A DNA stretch of 43,290 bases from Chalciporus piperatus. Lineage: Eukaryota; Basidiomycota; Agaricomycetes; Boletales; Boletaceae. The notes beneath the pieces were generated by a model. The model saw nothing but the letters and a program-made list of their open reading frames with translations, did no database searches and was not told the DNA's origin. The position numbers and the translations under genes were made by a program. Where the stretch lies: assembly GCA_038093975.1 (NCBI GenBank), contig JBBPTG010000205.1, positions 1 to 43,290 of the forward strand. Direction: 5' to 3'. Positions 20,800-32,112 of the stretch are shown here, one piece after another. Position 1 is the stretch's first letter, and the number at the start of each line of letters is the position of its first letter.

Positions 20800-23068
20800 A
20801 TGTCCGAGAACATTACTCCAGTGAAAGGCCACGAGGAGACGAACGACTTTATACAGGAAAAACTAAATACCGAGCCCAGGGTGGACGTTCCAGCTACTAC
20901 CCCAGGTTTCTGTCTGGGAAGCTCCTCTTCATCGGAGCTGGGGACCCTCCATGACGATAACAAAAACCCGAGTAGCGAAGAAAAGGGTATGCCCAAGCTT
21001 ATGGGCAAGTATGCAAAGCACGCGGGGGAGCACCCCGATGGGGGGTTAAAGGCATGGAGTGTAATCTTGGCGTGAGTCCTTGTATGCCGCCGCGGTGCTG
21101 TCACGTTATCGGGATGCTCACTGCAGCGGCGGCGGTACCCGGTGTCTAGGTCGTGTTTGACGTGTTGTGCAGCGTCAGTGGAATTTGGTTTTGATCACAT
21201 TTAGTACGTCTGAACTGACAGCCTTTGATGGGCATAGATTTGGGTATATTAATGCATGGGGGGTGAGGTTTATTCCACAGTATTTGGGAGAGTTATTAGG
21301 CTGATGGTCGATCGCGAACGCCAAGATCTTTCAAACGTATTACGAGGAGGTGATGCTTCCTCATAGCACTCCATCAGATATGTGAGTCGTCATCTGAATC
21401 GCTCTTGTATATGCCATGAACACCGTTGTCAGAGCATGGATAGGTTCTGTGCAGGTATGCAGGCCTATTTATCATTGGAGAGTGTTCACTGATTTTTTTT
21501 TCCCATTTGATGCACATTGTCTGTCTATGTTCGCGCTCTGAAGTACGCCTTTGTCTTCCTCCCAGGACTTGTCACGGGACGATTATTCGACCTAGGATAT
21601 TTCAAGGTACCATATTTCATCGCTAGTTGTGTTCTGGTGGTTTGCACCTTCTTGACTGCGGAATGCACGGAGTATTGGCAATTTTTCCTGGCGCAAGGGT
21701 TGGGAGTCGGGGTAAGTCTGGCTCTTCAGTGCTTATATCAGGCAAAATTTAGTGACCGGTTCGTGTCCTCGTCATCACTTATCGCCCGGAGTAGCTTGCT
21801 AGCGGTTTACTCTTCGGCCCCTCAATGGGAATCGTTTCCCACTGGTTTTTGAAACGAAGGGGCCTGGCGCTGGGCATTACAGCGATGGGATCTTCTATCG
21901 GAGGAGTGGTTTTCCCGGTTGCAGGACGAACTCTGCTCCCGGTGGTTGGGTATGTGCACCATGTATCTAAATTGCTCAGTCCGTCGCTTATTGTGACCTT
22001 CAAAGCTTCAAGTGGACTGTGCGAATATTTGGATTCATTATATTTCTTATACTCGGTGTGACGAACATTGTGAGTCACTGTTTCTCGTTCCTCACTAAGC
22101 GCCTTTCTTGAGAGGGTGTTGCTGATGATGATCTATGACACAGATGGTAGATAGAAGGCTGCCACCTGTAAATGTGAAAGGTGGCTTGTTCAACTGGGTC
22201 GCATTCAGGAATTCGGCGTATACAATTTACTGCATCTCTGGCACGATTAACTTTCTTGGATTATATACTGGTGAGTTTCAGTATATTGTTCCCTGTCAGT
22301 TTTTTGTGTCCTCCTGCTCGGGTTGTGTCATTGCGCAAGCTGGACGACTGATGTGTATTTTGATAGCACTAACCTATATCCCTGTCAGCGCTGTTCAAGT
22401 CGGCGTTTCTAACAGTTTCGCGTTTTCCCTCCTTGCTATCGCGAACGGTGCTTCAGGGTTCGGACGACTTACATCTGGGTTGCTCGCGGATCGTCTTGGT
22501 GAGTCCTTTTCTTGCTCGCAAGCCGAGAGTCTTTACCTCAGTTAATGGTGCTCACACATTTTTGGCGTGAACACTGGTAGGTGCACTGAATATCATGATA
22601 CCCTTTACTGCTGTCGCGGGTATAATGATGTTTGCATGGCCGTTTGCGAAAAGCGAAGGTTCACTGATAACAATTGCCATCATTTACGGGTGAGTCTGGG
22701 ATTTTACACGATCAAGGCTGTTGACCTACATTTTCCTGAAAGCTTCTCATGTGGGAGCTATGTTTCCCTTCTGACTGCACCTGTCATGGAAATGGGGGAC
22801 ATTGGCGACGTCGGTCGACGAATTGGCATGTATATGAGTTTCTCTGCTATCGGAGCCCTCGCTGGGCCACCGATTTCTGGAGCGATTAATTCTGCGACTC
22901 GTGGATTCGAGGATGTGGGTTGGTACGCAGGTGAGTTTGTCTCTCGTTCCCACTGGTTGACTTACCGAGTACCGGTTGCATCCCGTAGGCGGAATTGTGC
23001 TGTTTTCGGTGGGGTTGTTGATATTGGCCAAGTATCTCCATCTTGGAAAATTGATGGGCAAGTTCTGA
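20800..23068 (+). CDS. MFS transporter, monocarboxylate-transporter-like, 12 exons, 476 aa
   Basis: This is a plasma- or vacuolar-membrane carrier, here a candidate exporter of the cluster product. A hydrophilic N-terminus of about 85 residues precedes PDGGLKAWSV, the usual lead-in to TM1 in fungal MCT-type carriers. Twelve hydrophobic spans follow, with FGYINAWGIFQTYY, LKRRGLALGITAMGSSIGG, and RRIGMYMSF followed by GALAGPPISGAI. Exons are 20800-21071, 21205-21262, 21326-21381, 21433-21454, 21544-21711, 21795-21949, 22006-22069, 22144-22270, 22367-22498, 22581-22689, 22743-22930 and 22989-23068. Lengths sum in frame. The first intron (133 nt) and the start of exon 2 are the weakest point; a few residues there look atypical. 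It is co-oriented with the methyltransferase. Confidence 0.88.
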
Positions 23069-23386
23069 GTTGTCCTCTGTTGTCCTATGTACTTGATGTG
23101 TAGACCGGAGGATAGATCCAATGTTTTTTTTTCAGAGAGGAAGTCAACTTGGAGTCGTTTCGCATAGCGAATTTACGTTTAAGGATAATGCTGCATGTAA
23201 ACTGTTCCTTGCGTCCCGACTACAAGGCCGAGTAGATGTCTTGTCAATATGACCTGGAGTCAATTGCTTAATCTTGTTTTCTCTTGCACTTTTTTCTTCG
23301 AGCAAGATTCTTTCGTGTTCGAAAAAAAAGCACCCGACACAGTTGTCTTTGTAGCGGACGCGTTTGTCAGAGGCTCGTATAATTTA
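23069..23386. other. Transporter 3' flank
   Basis: No gene seen. It is T-rich in places and includes short poly-T and poly-A runs. Confidence 0.5.
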
Positions 23387-24142
23387 TTACAGACAGGTGC
23401 CCGTGCTCGAGGTAAAGAAACAAACGGATACCTGACCATAAGAGAAATGGACGTTATTAGATGATGTGTCTACATAACGCATCAAACTACCTCGCTCACC
23501 TAACCTTGATGCTGTGAGAGAACGGTCAATTCGTAGTTGACTGACATACATGGAGACTCTCCTTCCAACCTCCCTACACACGGAAAGTGTGGGAGCAACA
23601 AGTCTACGACTGGGCAAACTTGAAGCTTGAAAGCTTGACCGATCGGTGATCGCCCGATAACAGATGAAAGTATTTCGAACGGCAGGATCCACATCTGTTG
23701 GAACGGCGTCAAGTGACAAACCAATGTGTCTGAGATTGGGGATACTTGATTGATAGAGGGTGGTTTTCACGCCAGCAAGTGAAGGCGAAGGCCATCAAAC
23801 GATCAACAATGGCCAGCCGAGAGTTGGGTCTGCCAGCTCGTGGTCATCGAGCGATAACTCGTTATTCCGACGGATCGCTAGCTCTCGAGACTGGAAGACA
23901 TTTAAAGGACAGGCCATGAGGGGGCGAAGTGACAGGTATGAGAGAAAGCGCGGCTTTAGTTCTTCTGGTAGCATCCGGAGGGGAAGGCATTGCGAAACGG
24001 ACGAACAGAATTTTGAGGGAGTCGACGTGCGGACGGGAGGCAAGGATAGACAAGGATCGATCGGTCGGTCACAGATTTGCCACGACGTGAATGTCATGGA
24101 ATATCTGATCTCGAGGTCCGGGGAGGGCAGTGACACGGTCAA
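23387..24142 (-). pseudogene. Decayed ORFs, possibly an F-box/LRR-type protein
   Basis: Minus-strand frames 23795-24142 and 23387-23770 (with 23500-23724 in another frame) contain phrases such as LPFEILSSVIG and IPNLRHIGLSLDAVPTDVDP, which resemble the F-box start and leucine-rich segments of mushroom F-box proteins. The phrases sit in different frames, so frameshifts must have occurred if they belong to one gene. No complete domain can be shown. Confidence 0.25.
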
Positions 24143-24601
24143 AATCTGAGCTTGTCAGATCAAGCATCTCGACATATCGAAATGGCGTCTCTTATGGGCA
24201 AATATAAAATATTGCTGTACAAATGGTTTCGTTATGAGGTTCGGTGGAACGTTCCTTGAGCGTTGAAGACATGGATGGTCAATTCAGTGCAGTGGGGCCA
24301 ATGGGGGTATCATCAACCTTGAGAACCTTGAGTCGTTTGTGACTACAGAGGGCTCATTTGGGGGTAGGAGTGTGTTCCTGGACCCGAAGGGCCCAGGTTT
24401 CCATCTCATTAATTGTGGCTATACACAGTGTGAAAAAAACTGTCGACGCCGTGGGAACAGCCAATCACAATCGTTGAGCGTAAGCCCATCCATTCAAATC
24501 AGGCCGCTCATATCTTTGACTGACTTTCTTCCAACAAGCTACAAAAGATTGCGAGGTTGATCATAAACAATAAACAAGCTACATGAAAGAATTGTACGAG
24601 G
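24143..24601. other. Intergenic with a short duplicated phrase
   Basis: No gene seen. A phrase CAAGCTAC followed by GCGAGGTTGATCAT or a close variant is repeated in tandem at about 24535-24568 and 24577-24609. Confidence 0.45.
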
Positions 24602-25228
24602 TTGATCATGGTCGTTCAAGGTCAATGGCTGTTCTGTGAGGTCAAGGATTCTGATGATTTTTCATCGGGTGTAGTTTCGTTACGGCGGTTATTGCAAAAT
24701 TTCAATTTTGTGCAGATTAACACCTGCGAGGTTCCAGACCTTCGTCGTTGGCCTGTTGGCCCTATCATGTCAGTACAGTTTCGTCAGCTTCGTTCGTTTG
24801 TCGAGCATTTCTCGTCTATCACTGTTGCAGCTCTAGTCACAGTTGCGCTTCAGCATGGGCTCCGTGTGCCTTCCCGTTGGCGCAAACCCCGAATTATAGA
24901 GTTCTTGAGGTCGCACGAATGTGATCCGTTGTGTTCAACTTGAGTTGTCTTCGAGTTTCGTGAGCGCAGTGTGCTTTCATTGTCATCGTCTGACTCACGT
25001 CACTCAGCACATGTCCACCGTCTGGTTGTATCCCAAGAGAATCGTATATGGGTCCATCATGGGCAGTGTTTTCTCACTAGCGGGTATCTGCAAGCTTTTC
25101 GGTACTCTTCAGAGGCACCCTCTGACTGTTTACAAGTTTCGATGTCGACATCCAGGCTTCTATCTGATTTCACCCTGTCTGAGGATGACCTAAATCATGT
25201 TCATCAGGAAAATACCCCTATACCATAG
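24602..25228 (+). pseudogene. SAP-like transposon-associated protein fragment with internal stop
   Basis: Two frames in the same phase are separated by a TGA at 24941-24943. The first (113 codons) contains FVEHFSS, LQHGL, WRKP and LRSHECDPLCS, a SAP-like helix pair ending in Cys/His residues. The second reads on with HVHRLVVSQENRIWVHHGQ and ends LSEDDLNHVHQENTPIP. Such modules precede the large replicase or transposase frames of some mushroom transposons, but no such frame follows. It is probably the 5' remnant of a transposon gene. Related to 5801-6049. Confidence 0.35.
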
Positions 25229-25549
25229 TGAGCCCTTTGTTGAAATTTTATGCCTTATGTATCTTTTTTATGGTTTTTGACCCTTTTCTGCACAAATGTC
25301 CCAAATGGTCAAAAGCAACAAGTCCCTTTATAAAGGGCGTCATTATTGAACCAATTTTCATCAAAAGGAAGATATAAAGCTAGGCTGGCAGTTCATATAG
25401 GTCCTTTGTGTTACTATTGGAAAGCCCTTAGACCCTCACTAGCTTTTCCATTTTATGCCATTGTTCACTCTTTAGTCAGATTTGTTCACAAAGTGATAGA
25501 CATTAAAATGTCAATTTATTTCAATGCCGGCCTCAACAATGTATGTACG
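25229..25549. other. No gene seen
   Basis: AT-rich intergenic DNA downstream of both convergent frames. The long plus frame at 25346-25906 is antisense to the DUF6532-type exons. Confidence 0.5.
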
Positions 25550-27367
25550 CTACTCTACTTGGCCTTGTGGATTGGCCTTGTCCTCCAGTGCCTGGAAATC
25601 AAATGTGAATGTAGCAGCTTTCGCCTCTTGGAAACTAATCATGATGGACGTCGTCAGTTTGACAATTTTGACAAAGAATATCACTTACCCGGTATGTTCC
25701 TGGATTTTCTTTTGAACCACGTTGGCCAGATAGTTGGGACATTTTGCATTAAACTGTTTCAGCATCTCAAGGTAATACTCGAATCTAATGAAACCATTCA
25801 GTCAAGCCTGAGAGTGTGTACGTTTATATACCTTGGGCGGAACACAGAATCGTTGAAGTCCATCACAGTGCCATTGCTCAAGCCAGAAAGAACACATTCG
25901 ATCTGATAAACAATGTATTACATCAGTTGTGTGAATGGTAGGATGAGCAACACATACGGCAGTGGCGACCAAGGCCAGTTGAGGGATGGGAGCATTGAGG
26001 TAAGGATTGGTGGACCCGGTGCCTAAAAGCGTACCCTGGCCTCGTTGTCCCCACCACTGAGCCTTGATGAGTTGGGGGAAAATCGGATGGCTCCATGTGT
26101 CACCTTCACAGGTGCGTTCCTTCACACTTTTTCAGAATGACCAGGTATTGCCGGTAAATGTCACTTACCTTGATATTCAACCCGTCGTGCAACATTTTCC
26201 CTTGGTCGACCAACCATCTGACTGCCAACAACAACTCTTCCCCCTTCAAATCCCCGGGGAGACCATATGCATGAGGAACGGCGAGTCGTGCTTTGGCAAC
26301 GAGCTCACCACGGAGCTGGGTAGCTCCTCCCCAAACCTATTTATATGGCGCCATGTAGTTTGTTAGTACAGAATAGACGGTCATATTGATGCTTACATAG
26401 TCTATGAGTTGCATCTTCAGTTGTGTGTTGGTCTCCATACCCTTGAAAAAGGTGGAGAGCGTCGAGTCTTTTTTGCTCCCCAGGACCAATGCCTTCCAAC
26501 AGATCTCCTCCTTCTGAACGCCCATAGGAAATCCGTGAGTGAGTGAGATATACTGGCGAACTAGGCCGTGACCTAGCTTGGCAAGTTTGTTGGTGCTTGG
26601 GCATTCGAACGTCCCAAGTTTGACCTTCTGTCCCTTGGATACTGGGACGCCTTTTGATGTGGTATCATTTTTCTTTTCATCGTCTTCTTGCGGCCCTCGA
26701 ATAATCTGAGTGAGATTCAAGTCAGTATGTTTGTGGAGCTAAGAAAAAACAAATACCTCGTCATTCGCCTTCACCGTCGCCTGGGCTGGAGATGGTGCTT
26801 TTGCACCTTCATTGGCATCCCCAGCGTTGACTTGGGCATTGTCCTGTGTATCATGCCCATGTCCATGCTCTCCGGCGTCAGCGTCTTCATCAACTTCGCC
26901 TTCCTCCGTATCTTTCTCGCCCACCTCCAAATCATCGCCATCACCAAGTAGCGCATCAAGAAGAGAGAGAGAAACCTCTCCCCGGGCCTTTCTGCGCTGT
27001 TTGACACGGGGGGATGATTGTGCGTCCTCACCGTCAGCGTCCTCTTGGCTGGTCTCAGCTTCCTCTTGAGCGAGATGCCGTGCCACCCTCTTGCGAGTAG
27101 CTGGCCGGCATGCTGAGCATGTATTTGTATCGTACATGGATACTTACCTCGTTTTTCCTCCTCTAGTAATGCAGCTGCTGCTGCCGCTTTCTCTTTCTGC
27201 TCCAGTTTTTTCACAGCCTTGGCCTCTGCGGGACTCAGTGGGCTCGGTGAGTTGCGTCGTTTACCTCTCTGACGTTTAGAAGGCTGCGCAGGAGGGGGAG
27301 GGGAAAGTGAAGGGCTAGCGGGGCGTTTCTTGCCACGGGTCTCTTTTCTAGTCTGAGGGCCTGCCAT
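25550..27367 (-). CDS. DUF6532-type protein, 8 exons, 484 aa
   Basis: This is an Agaricomycete family of unknown function. The N-terminal 190 residues are low-complexity, first basic (KRQRGKRRNSPSP, a possible nuclear signal) with a KLEQKEKAAAAAALLEEEK helix, then acidic. The conserved domain follows with VWGGATQLRGELVAKAR, VPHAYGLPG, HPIFPQLIKAQWWG and ALVATAIECVLSG, the usual order for DUF6532. Exons on the minus strand are 27367-27148, 27100-26757, 26705-26397, 26336-26169, 26119-25958, 25902-25832, 25784-25689 and 25634-25550. All introns are GT-AG and the total is 485 codons including the stop. The exon-5 acceptor was chosen to keep the domain in frame. The gene is apparently intact. Family assignment is from motif memory. 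Confidence 0.8.
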
Positions 27368-27651
27368 GTTGTTGGTAAGTGTATGTTGTAGAGGGGGTTG
27401 AAGTGGATTGATGAGAAAAGAATGAAGGGAACTCTCGCCGTAGCGTTATATTATACATGCAGGGAGGCCTGGACCCAACGGCGATCAGAAGACCAGTGTA
27501 GATCTGGAACCTAAGGGGTATTGAATGGAAAACTATTTCCGGCGTCATCGGAGGTACGCGCGCCTAGCTCACTGAGACAGAAACAAAAAATGACACCAAG
27601 TCAACGATTAATCATCAAAGATACAATGGACTAGACTTAAGTACTCTGAGT
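27368..27651. other. Intergenic between DUF6532-type and oxygenase genes
   Basis: No gene seen. It should hold the promoter of the DUF6532-type gene and the 3' end of the oxygenase gene, both on the minus strand. Confidence 0.5.
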
Positions 27652-28264
27652 CTAGTGGAAAAAGTCGCTGAAGGACCAACCGTTCTTGTTCTCCTTCCAC
27701 CGATCAAACGCCCGATCGCTTTGAAACACGAATGATGCCCTAGTGCCCTCGTAGTAGAGATTCAAGTGGGTTGTGCTGTCAGACCGGAAGGCCGCGAAAT
27801 CCCCATTTCCCATCTCTACCACCAAACCCGGCTCTTTGAGGGCAAGCCCACCGCCAATGAAATTGCCAATGGCAAGTACCAGGCAAAGGCTCTTGTCGCC
27901 GACGTCGCGGTGGCCTTGCGTGCACACATTGATATTGAGCACGAATGAAATGAACGGCGAGACCAGACTTCCTGGCTGTCCCGGAAGGGACTCCACGATC
28001 TCTATCATCGCCTTGTACTCTGCAGGCAGGTTCAAGCGTAACTGTTGGTTTCAGAGTTTTAGTTTATCCTTATCGACGAATGTGACTTACCACATCTTCA
28101 ATCCACACAAATACATCTTTGAAAGCCATGGAGAGATCGTCATAAAGCTGTTTGTTCTGGTTGAAATCCCGGGACATGTAGGGCAGAAACTGCCATGTGT
28201 TTGTACGCGAGACGTCCGTTCGCTCAAGCTCATGAGGGTGGACAGCACTCGGTGTTCCTTCTCC
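27652..28264 (-). pseudogene. Tet-like 2OG-Fe(II) oxygenase, 3' exons only
   Basis: Two exons (28264-28091 and 28041-27652) joined by a GT-AG intron give 187 C-terminal residues in one frame. They contain the iron-binding H-x-D as HRD, then LCLVLAIGNFIGGGLALKEPG, a GDFAAFRSD strand, the distal His in TTHLN and an Arg in GTRAS suited to bind 2-oxoglutarate. This matches the double-stranded beta-helix of basidiomycete Tet/JBP-like oxygenases, some of which oxidise 5-methylcytosine. Whether this one does is unknown. Upstream, an acceptor at 28264 implies an earlier exon. A GTGAGC donor lies at about 28378, and a copia LTR begins at 28384 just beyond it, so the 5' part is cut off. Confidence 0.6.
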
Positions 28265-28383
28265 CTAAGCAGCCAAAATCCGTCGTCAATGTTGAACTGG
28301 TGTCATCCTAAGCCATAAGGCTATGGACTACCAGAGCAGCATACTGCGTAGACACAAAGGGAGTTTGTGCTCGCTCACCTGAT

Positions 28384-28528
28384 TGCAACGTTGTGGTTGT
28401 GGTTAAAGAGTTATATTAACTCAGATCGACTGAGTTTGAATATATAAGTGTACAGTGGTGATTACCTAATCAACTATCGTTTATGGAAACGTAGTGAACT
28501 ATACACTATGAGCGTAATACGTTCAACA
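28384..28528 (-). repeat. 3' LTR of copia relic A, with adjacent polypurine tract
   Basis: On the minus strand it begins TGTTGAACG and ends ACGTTGCA. A 145-bp length is short but normal for copia. It shares TGTTGAACGTA, AACTCAGTCGATCTGAGTT and CCACAACGTT with the LTR at 31995-32112. The polypurine tract (CATGGGGGAG, minus) lies at 28529-28538, immediately before it. Confidence 0.8.
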
Positions 28529-28594
28529 CTCCCCCATGCTTAGTGTACGCTAGTATATGCGAGCATAGTAAGAATGTATATTCATGCGCACAAA

Positions 28595-31300
28595 CTAATC
28601 GGCGCGATGTATCACTAGACCAAGGAGTGAACGGAACTTCTCGAATTTGATATAACCCAGATTCTTTGTAAAGATATCTGCAGGGTTTTCATTTCCTTCG
28701 ATGTAGAAAAGTTCAACGTGCTTTTCCTCGATTGCATCACGAATTGTGTGATAAGCAATACGTATGTGTCTATGCTTTTTCTGGTTGACGGGATTTTGCG
28801 ATAAAAATATTGATCCCTGATTGTCGCCACAGAGAGGAACGGGTTTGAGATTATATCCCAATTCACTCAGCATTTGCTTTACACCAATGATTTGGTTGCA
28901 GCAATTAGACAAAGCAATGTACTCAGCTTCAGTGGTGCTGTTCGCTGTATTCTTTTGGAGATGCGAATTCCACATGAAAGCTGCATTCGCGAGTTTCAGG
29001 AAGTATCCTGTCTGCGAGCGTGAACGTTCTGGATCAGCTCCGAGATCAGAGTTAGAGAGTCCGATTAAACCAGAACCACTCTTTCCATCGTATACGAGAG
29101 CATAGTCTCGTGTTCCCTTTAGGTACTTCACGATATAGAGTGCTTTATCGAGATGCTCTTGAGTCGGATTTGCCGATTGTCTCGCAAGTTGAGTAACTGC
29201 GTAGGCAATGTCCGAGCGTGTGCCGAGCATGATATAAAGTAGGGATCCGATGACCACTTGGAAATGTGTCCGTAACACAGGGTCAACATCTTGTGTGTTT
29301 TTTATCGGATAATATCCCTGAGGTAAAGGGGTGTGTGCTGATTTTGCGTCTTGCATACCGCAACGTTCAACCACCTTATCAAGGTAATCGCATTGATCAA
29401 CAAAGATCAAGCGTTTAGATCGGTCTCGACGAATTCTCATGCGGAGAAATTCATTTGTCTCACCGAGATCGCGGCATTCCCATCGTTTCATAAACTTTGC
29501 TTTGAGTTGATCAATCTCAAGCTTGTTGGGACCGCAAAAGAAGGCGTCATCCACATAAACAACGACATAGACTTTGCCGCGTGTGTAGACATAAATGCCT
29601 GCGTCTGAGTAAATCTTTGTAAAGCCTAGTTCCTCCATAGACTTCTTTAATTCGCGCCACCATGTAATACCAGCTTGTTTAAGGTCGTATAGTGCACGTC
29701 GAAGCTTGAGAACTTTGCCGGCTAACTCAGGTGTGGCAAAACCTTCTGGAAATTCCATATAAATTTCTTCTTCCAGTGGACCATATAGATATGCAGAACG
29801 CACGTCTAGTCCAGTGATGTGCCAATCTTCTAGAGCGGCGAGTGCAAGCATCATTCGCACTGTCTCAAATCGGACAACTGGAGAGAGGATCTCATCATAA
29901 TCAATTCCTTCGATCTGGGAAAATCCCTTCGCAACCAATCTGGCGCGTTTACGACCGTCGGTTTTGACGTCAAAGACCCATCGGTTTTTAATGACTTTCC
30001 GATTTTTAGGTCTGTCGACTACTTCATACACTTTGCGTTCTTTGAGCATTTGCAATTCTTTCATGCATGCCTCACGCCAAAGCTTCTGTTCGTCGGATGG
30101 TAATCGCTGAATGTCTCTGAAAGACCATTCACGGTGATTGGGTTTTTCCTCTATGTCATTGATAGCTTTAGCACATAAATAACGTGCCAAGTTTACTCCC
30201 CCTTCCCGGGTTAGTCGTTCAATCTCCGTCTCTGAGTCCTCAGCTGATGCTGTTTCAGGAGCGGGTGGCTCAGGAGTTGATGGTAAACCACCGGGAATAT
30301 TTGGTACTTTGGAGGTTGATTCTCCAGTGAGTTCCTTCCAGCGTGAGAGGCGTTCCACTTCCTTTACGGTTTTAGTGGGATGTTCGCGTTCGCCGTAGAC
30401 ATTTCCAGGTCGAAGCGGGATCTTGCGATCACGTTGTGGACGTTCTCTGCGACTTGTACGGTCGCTCTTAGGTGGTAATGCTGGTGGAGCATTGTTCGTC
30501 GGTACACAACGAGGGGGTGTGACTGGTGCAGGAGGAAGTTCTGCTTCTTCTTCGTCATCATCCGCTGATTCATCATCGCGGGGTATTTCCTCAGGCCGTT
30601 GAGGGGGTGGAACCCGTGGTTGCTCTGGGCGACGGGGGTTCTCATCCTCTGGATCACTATCAGGATGATTAGTGTCTCCATCCTCTTGATTAGCGTCTCC
30701 ATCTTCTTGATGATGATGTCTTCGTCTCGGTAGGGATACAGCACGATGAGGTTTTGAATTTGGGCACTTGGGGAATAAATTCTCATCAAAAACTGCGTGT
30801 GCAGACGTGTGGATGGAATTATTAGGTCGCAGAAATTGCATATTGGCTTCGTTCGTAGGAGAAACTCCCAGATAAACCATTAGCTGCGATTTTGGTTGCA
30901 ACTTTTCACCACGAGTGTCTTCGGGAAGATGCACATAGGCACCACATCCGAATACGCGAACGTGATTGAGAGATGAAAGTTCGCCAGTTAGTAGCTGTAG
31001 TGGTGTTTTCCAGTTCAGTCTCCTGTTAGGGATTCTGTTATGGAGATACCGAGCATGTTGAACTGCGAATTCCCAGAATGATGATGGTAAGCAAGCATGA
31101 AGACGCATTGCTTGTGCCTTGTCCATGAGCGTACGGATATGCCGTTCAGCTCTGCCGTTCTGCTGAGGAGTGTGTGGGGCGCTTTGATATATAAGAATTC
31201 CTTCATTTCGAAGCATTTCGTCAAAAGCCTTAGACTTGTATTCTCCTCCAGCATCGGACATCCAGCCTTTTACTTGGCTTTTCCATTGCGTTTGGACCAT
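28595..31300 (-). CDS. Ty1/copia Pol fragment: integrase C-terminus, RT, RNase H (901 aa frame)
   Basis: The frame begins within the integrase core (SDAGGEYKSKAF, then QQNGRAERHIRTL with the catalytic Glu) and continues through a Pro/Asp/Glu-rich linker. RT follows with YVDD near residue 580, then RNase H ending with TEAEYIALS and a final ADIFTKNLG. The first nine residues (MVQTQWKSQ) do not match relic B (NAKVKAWKSDAGG) and are probably junction sequence. There is no internal stop, so the missing 5' half rather than point mutations makes it defective. Its overall order (integrase before RT) is diagnostic for copia. Confidence 0.9.
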   Translation of the reverse strand: MVQTQWKSQVKGWMSDAGGEYKSKAFDEMLRNEGILIYQSAPHTPQQNGRAERHIRTLMDKAQAMRLHACLPSSFWEFAVQHARYLHNRIPNRRLNWKTPLQLLTGELSSLNHVRVFGCGAYVHLPEDTRGEKLQPKSQLMVYLGVSPTNEANMQFLRPNNSIHTSAHAVFDENLFPKCPNSKPHRAVSLPRRRHHHQEDGDANQEDGDTNHPDSDPEDENPRRPEQPRVPPPQRPEEIPRDDESADDDEEEAELPPAPVTPPRCVPTNNAPPALPPKSDRTSRRERPQRDRKIPLRPGNVYGEREHPTKTVKEVERLSRWKELTGESTSKVPNIPGGLPSTPEPPAPETASAEDSETEIERLTREGGVNLARYLCAKAINDIEEKPNHREWSFRDIQRLPSDEQKLWREACMKELQMLKERKVYEVVDRPKNRKVIKNRWVFDVKTDGRKRARLVAKGFSQIEGIDYDEILSPVVRFETVRMMLALAALEDWHITGLDVRSAYLYGPLEEEIYMEFPEGFATPELAGKVLKLRRALYDLKQAGITWWRELKKSMEELGFTKIYSDAGIYVYTRGKVYVVVYVDDAFFCGPNKLEIDQLKAKFMKRWECRDLGETNEFLRMRIRRDRSKRLIFVDQCDYLDKVVERCGMQDAKSAHTPLPQGYYPIKNTQDVDPVLRTHFQVVIGSLLYIMLGTRSDIAYAVTQLARQSANPTQEHLDKALYIVKYLKGTRDYALVYDGKSGSGLIGLSNSDLGADPERSRSQTGYFLKLANAAFMWNSHLQKNTANSTTEAEYIALSNCCNQIIGVKQMLSELGYNLKPVPLCGDNQGSIFLSQNPVNQKKHRHIRIAYHTIRDAIEEKHVELFYIEGNENPADIFTKNLGYIKFEKFRSLLGLVIHRAD

Positions 31301-31994
31301 TCATCAGCAAATTACCAGTTTGGGCACAGTCACACTTCTTTTACACAGCCGCTCACATAATGTACAGTAAATTACGGCCACTCAGGGTCCCTGGGTTGCA
31401 GTATCCCCAGAGGTCACATTCAATTACATTATATCACATTACATCATGTGCACTGTATGCCGGGTACTACGGTAACGACAGAGCTCACATTCGCTATAGG
31501 GGTTATAAACCCTAGCCTCACAGGCTGCTCGGGAGTCTCGCTGATCAGGAAAAGGTCACCGCGTGATATCGCACTGCTCGTTGGAATGTGATACGTAGAC
31601 TAGATACAAAGCGCAAGAAATGAGGGCGAAAACCGCTGACCCGAACCTGTGCATGGGTTTTGACGCCCTTTCGCGGTCTGGAGAACCTCCTGCTCAATTT
31701 CCTCGAACATCTGTTTCGCCGCCTGGTTCGGTTTTCGCGATATCGGAACTCGGATTGCTCGACTCAATCGTCTCGAGCTGCGACTCGCAGTTTGCATCGG
31801 CGCAGCCCCTCGCTTCGCTCGTTGACGACCGCCCCTGCACCCTCGATTCCGATCGTGACCTCCTCAACTTCATTGGATCGCCTCGTCGCATCCTTAGATT
31901 TGTTGACTGGCGCTGGGGCCCCATCTGGTCGTGTGTTTTCGCGGCTGGGCGCGTCTTCAGCGTCTTTCGACGTCTTTCACTCGTCCGTTGGGCT
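31301..31994. other. Unassigned DNA between the two copia relics
   Basis: 31301-31580 is AT-richer with repeated TCACATT phrases. 31600-31994 is GC-richer with open frames on both strands (31620-32000 plus, 31694-32038 minus), neither recognisable. GTTGGAATGTGATA (about 31583-31596) is the reverse complement of a piece of the LTR that follows. It may contain part of the interrupted Tet-like gene or gag scraps, but I cannot show it. Confidence 0.3.
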
Positions 31995-32112
31995 TGTTGA
32001 ACGTAGCGTACATTCTTAGTATAGAAGGTAGTTACCACGCTTGTTCTATATCACATTCCAACTCAGTCGATCTGAGTTCTAATACATCTTGACTTGTAAC
32101 CACAACGTTCGA
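31995..32112 (+). repeat. 5' LTR of copia relic B
   Basis: It begins TGTTGAACGTA and ends CAACGTTCGA, paralleling the relic A LTR but shorter (118 bp). The leader from 32113 to 32468 follows and includes GGTTATGAGCCC (about 32178), which may belong to a tRNA-type primer-binding region. Gag starts at 32469. Confidence 0.65.

Larger units (their letters stand above)
28384..31300 (-). mobile_element. Ty1/copia relic A, minus strand, 5' half missing
   Basis: It has a 3' LTR (28384-28528), a polypurine tract and the second half of pol, but lacks gag, protease and most of the integrase. Similarity to relic B (31995-35606) in the shared integrase shows they belong to one family. The 5 bp next to the LTR is CTGAT. 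The other end is truncated, so the target duplication cannot be tested. It sits at an exon end of the Tet-like gene. Confidence 0.85.

Noticed and set aside
20577..20954. Plus frame of 125 codons and minus frame of 117 codons near the transporter start
   Set aside because: Both overlap the first exon or 5' leader of the transporter and show low-complexity, shadow-like composition.
25346..25906. Plus-strand frame of 186 codons
   Set aside because: It is antisense to three exons of the DUF6532-type gene and is explained by them.
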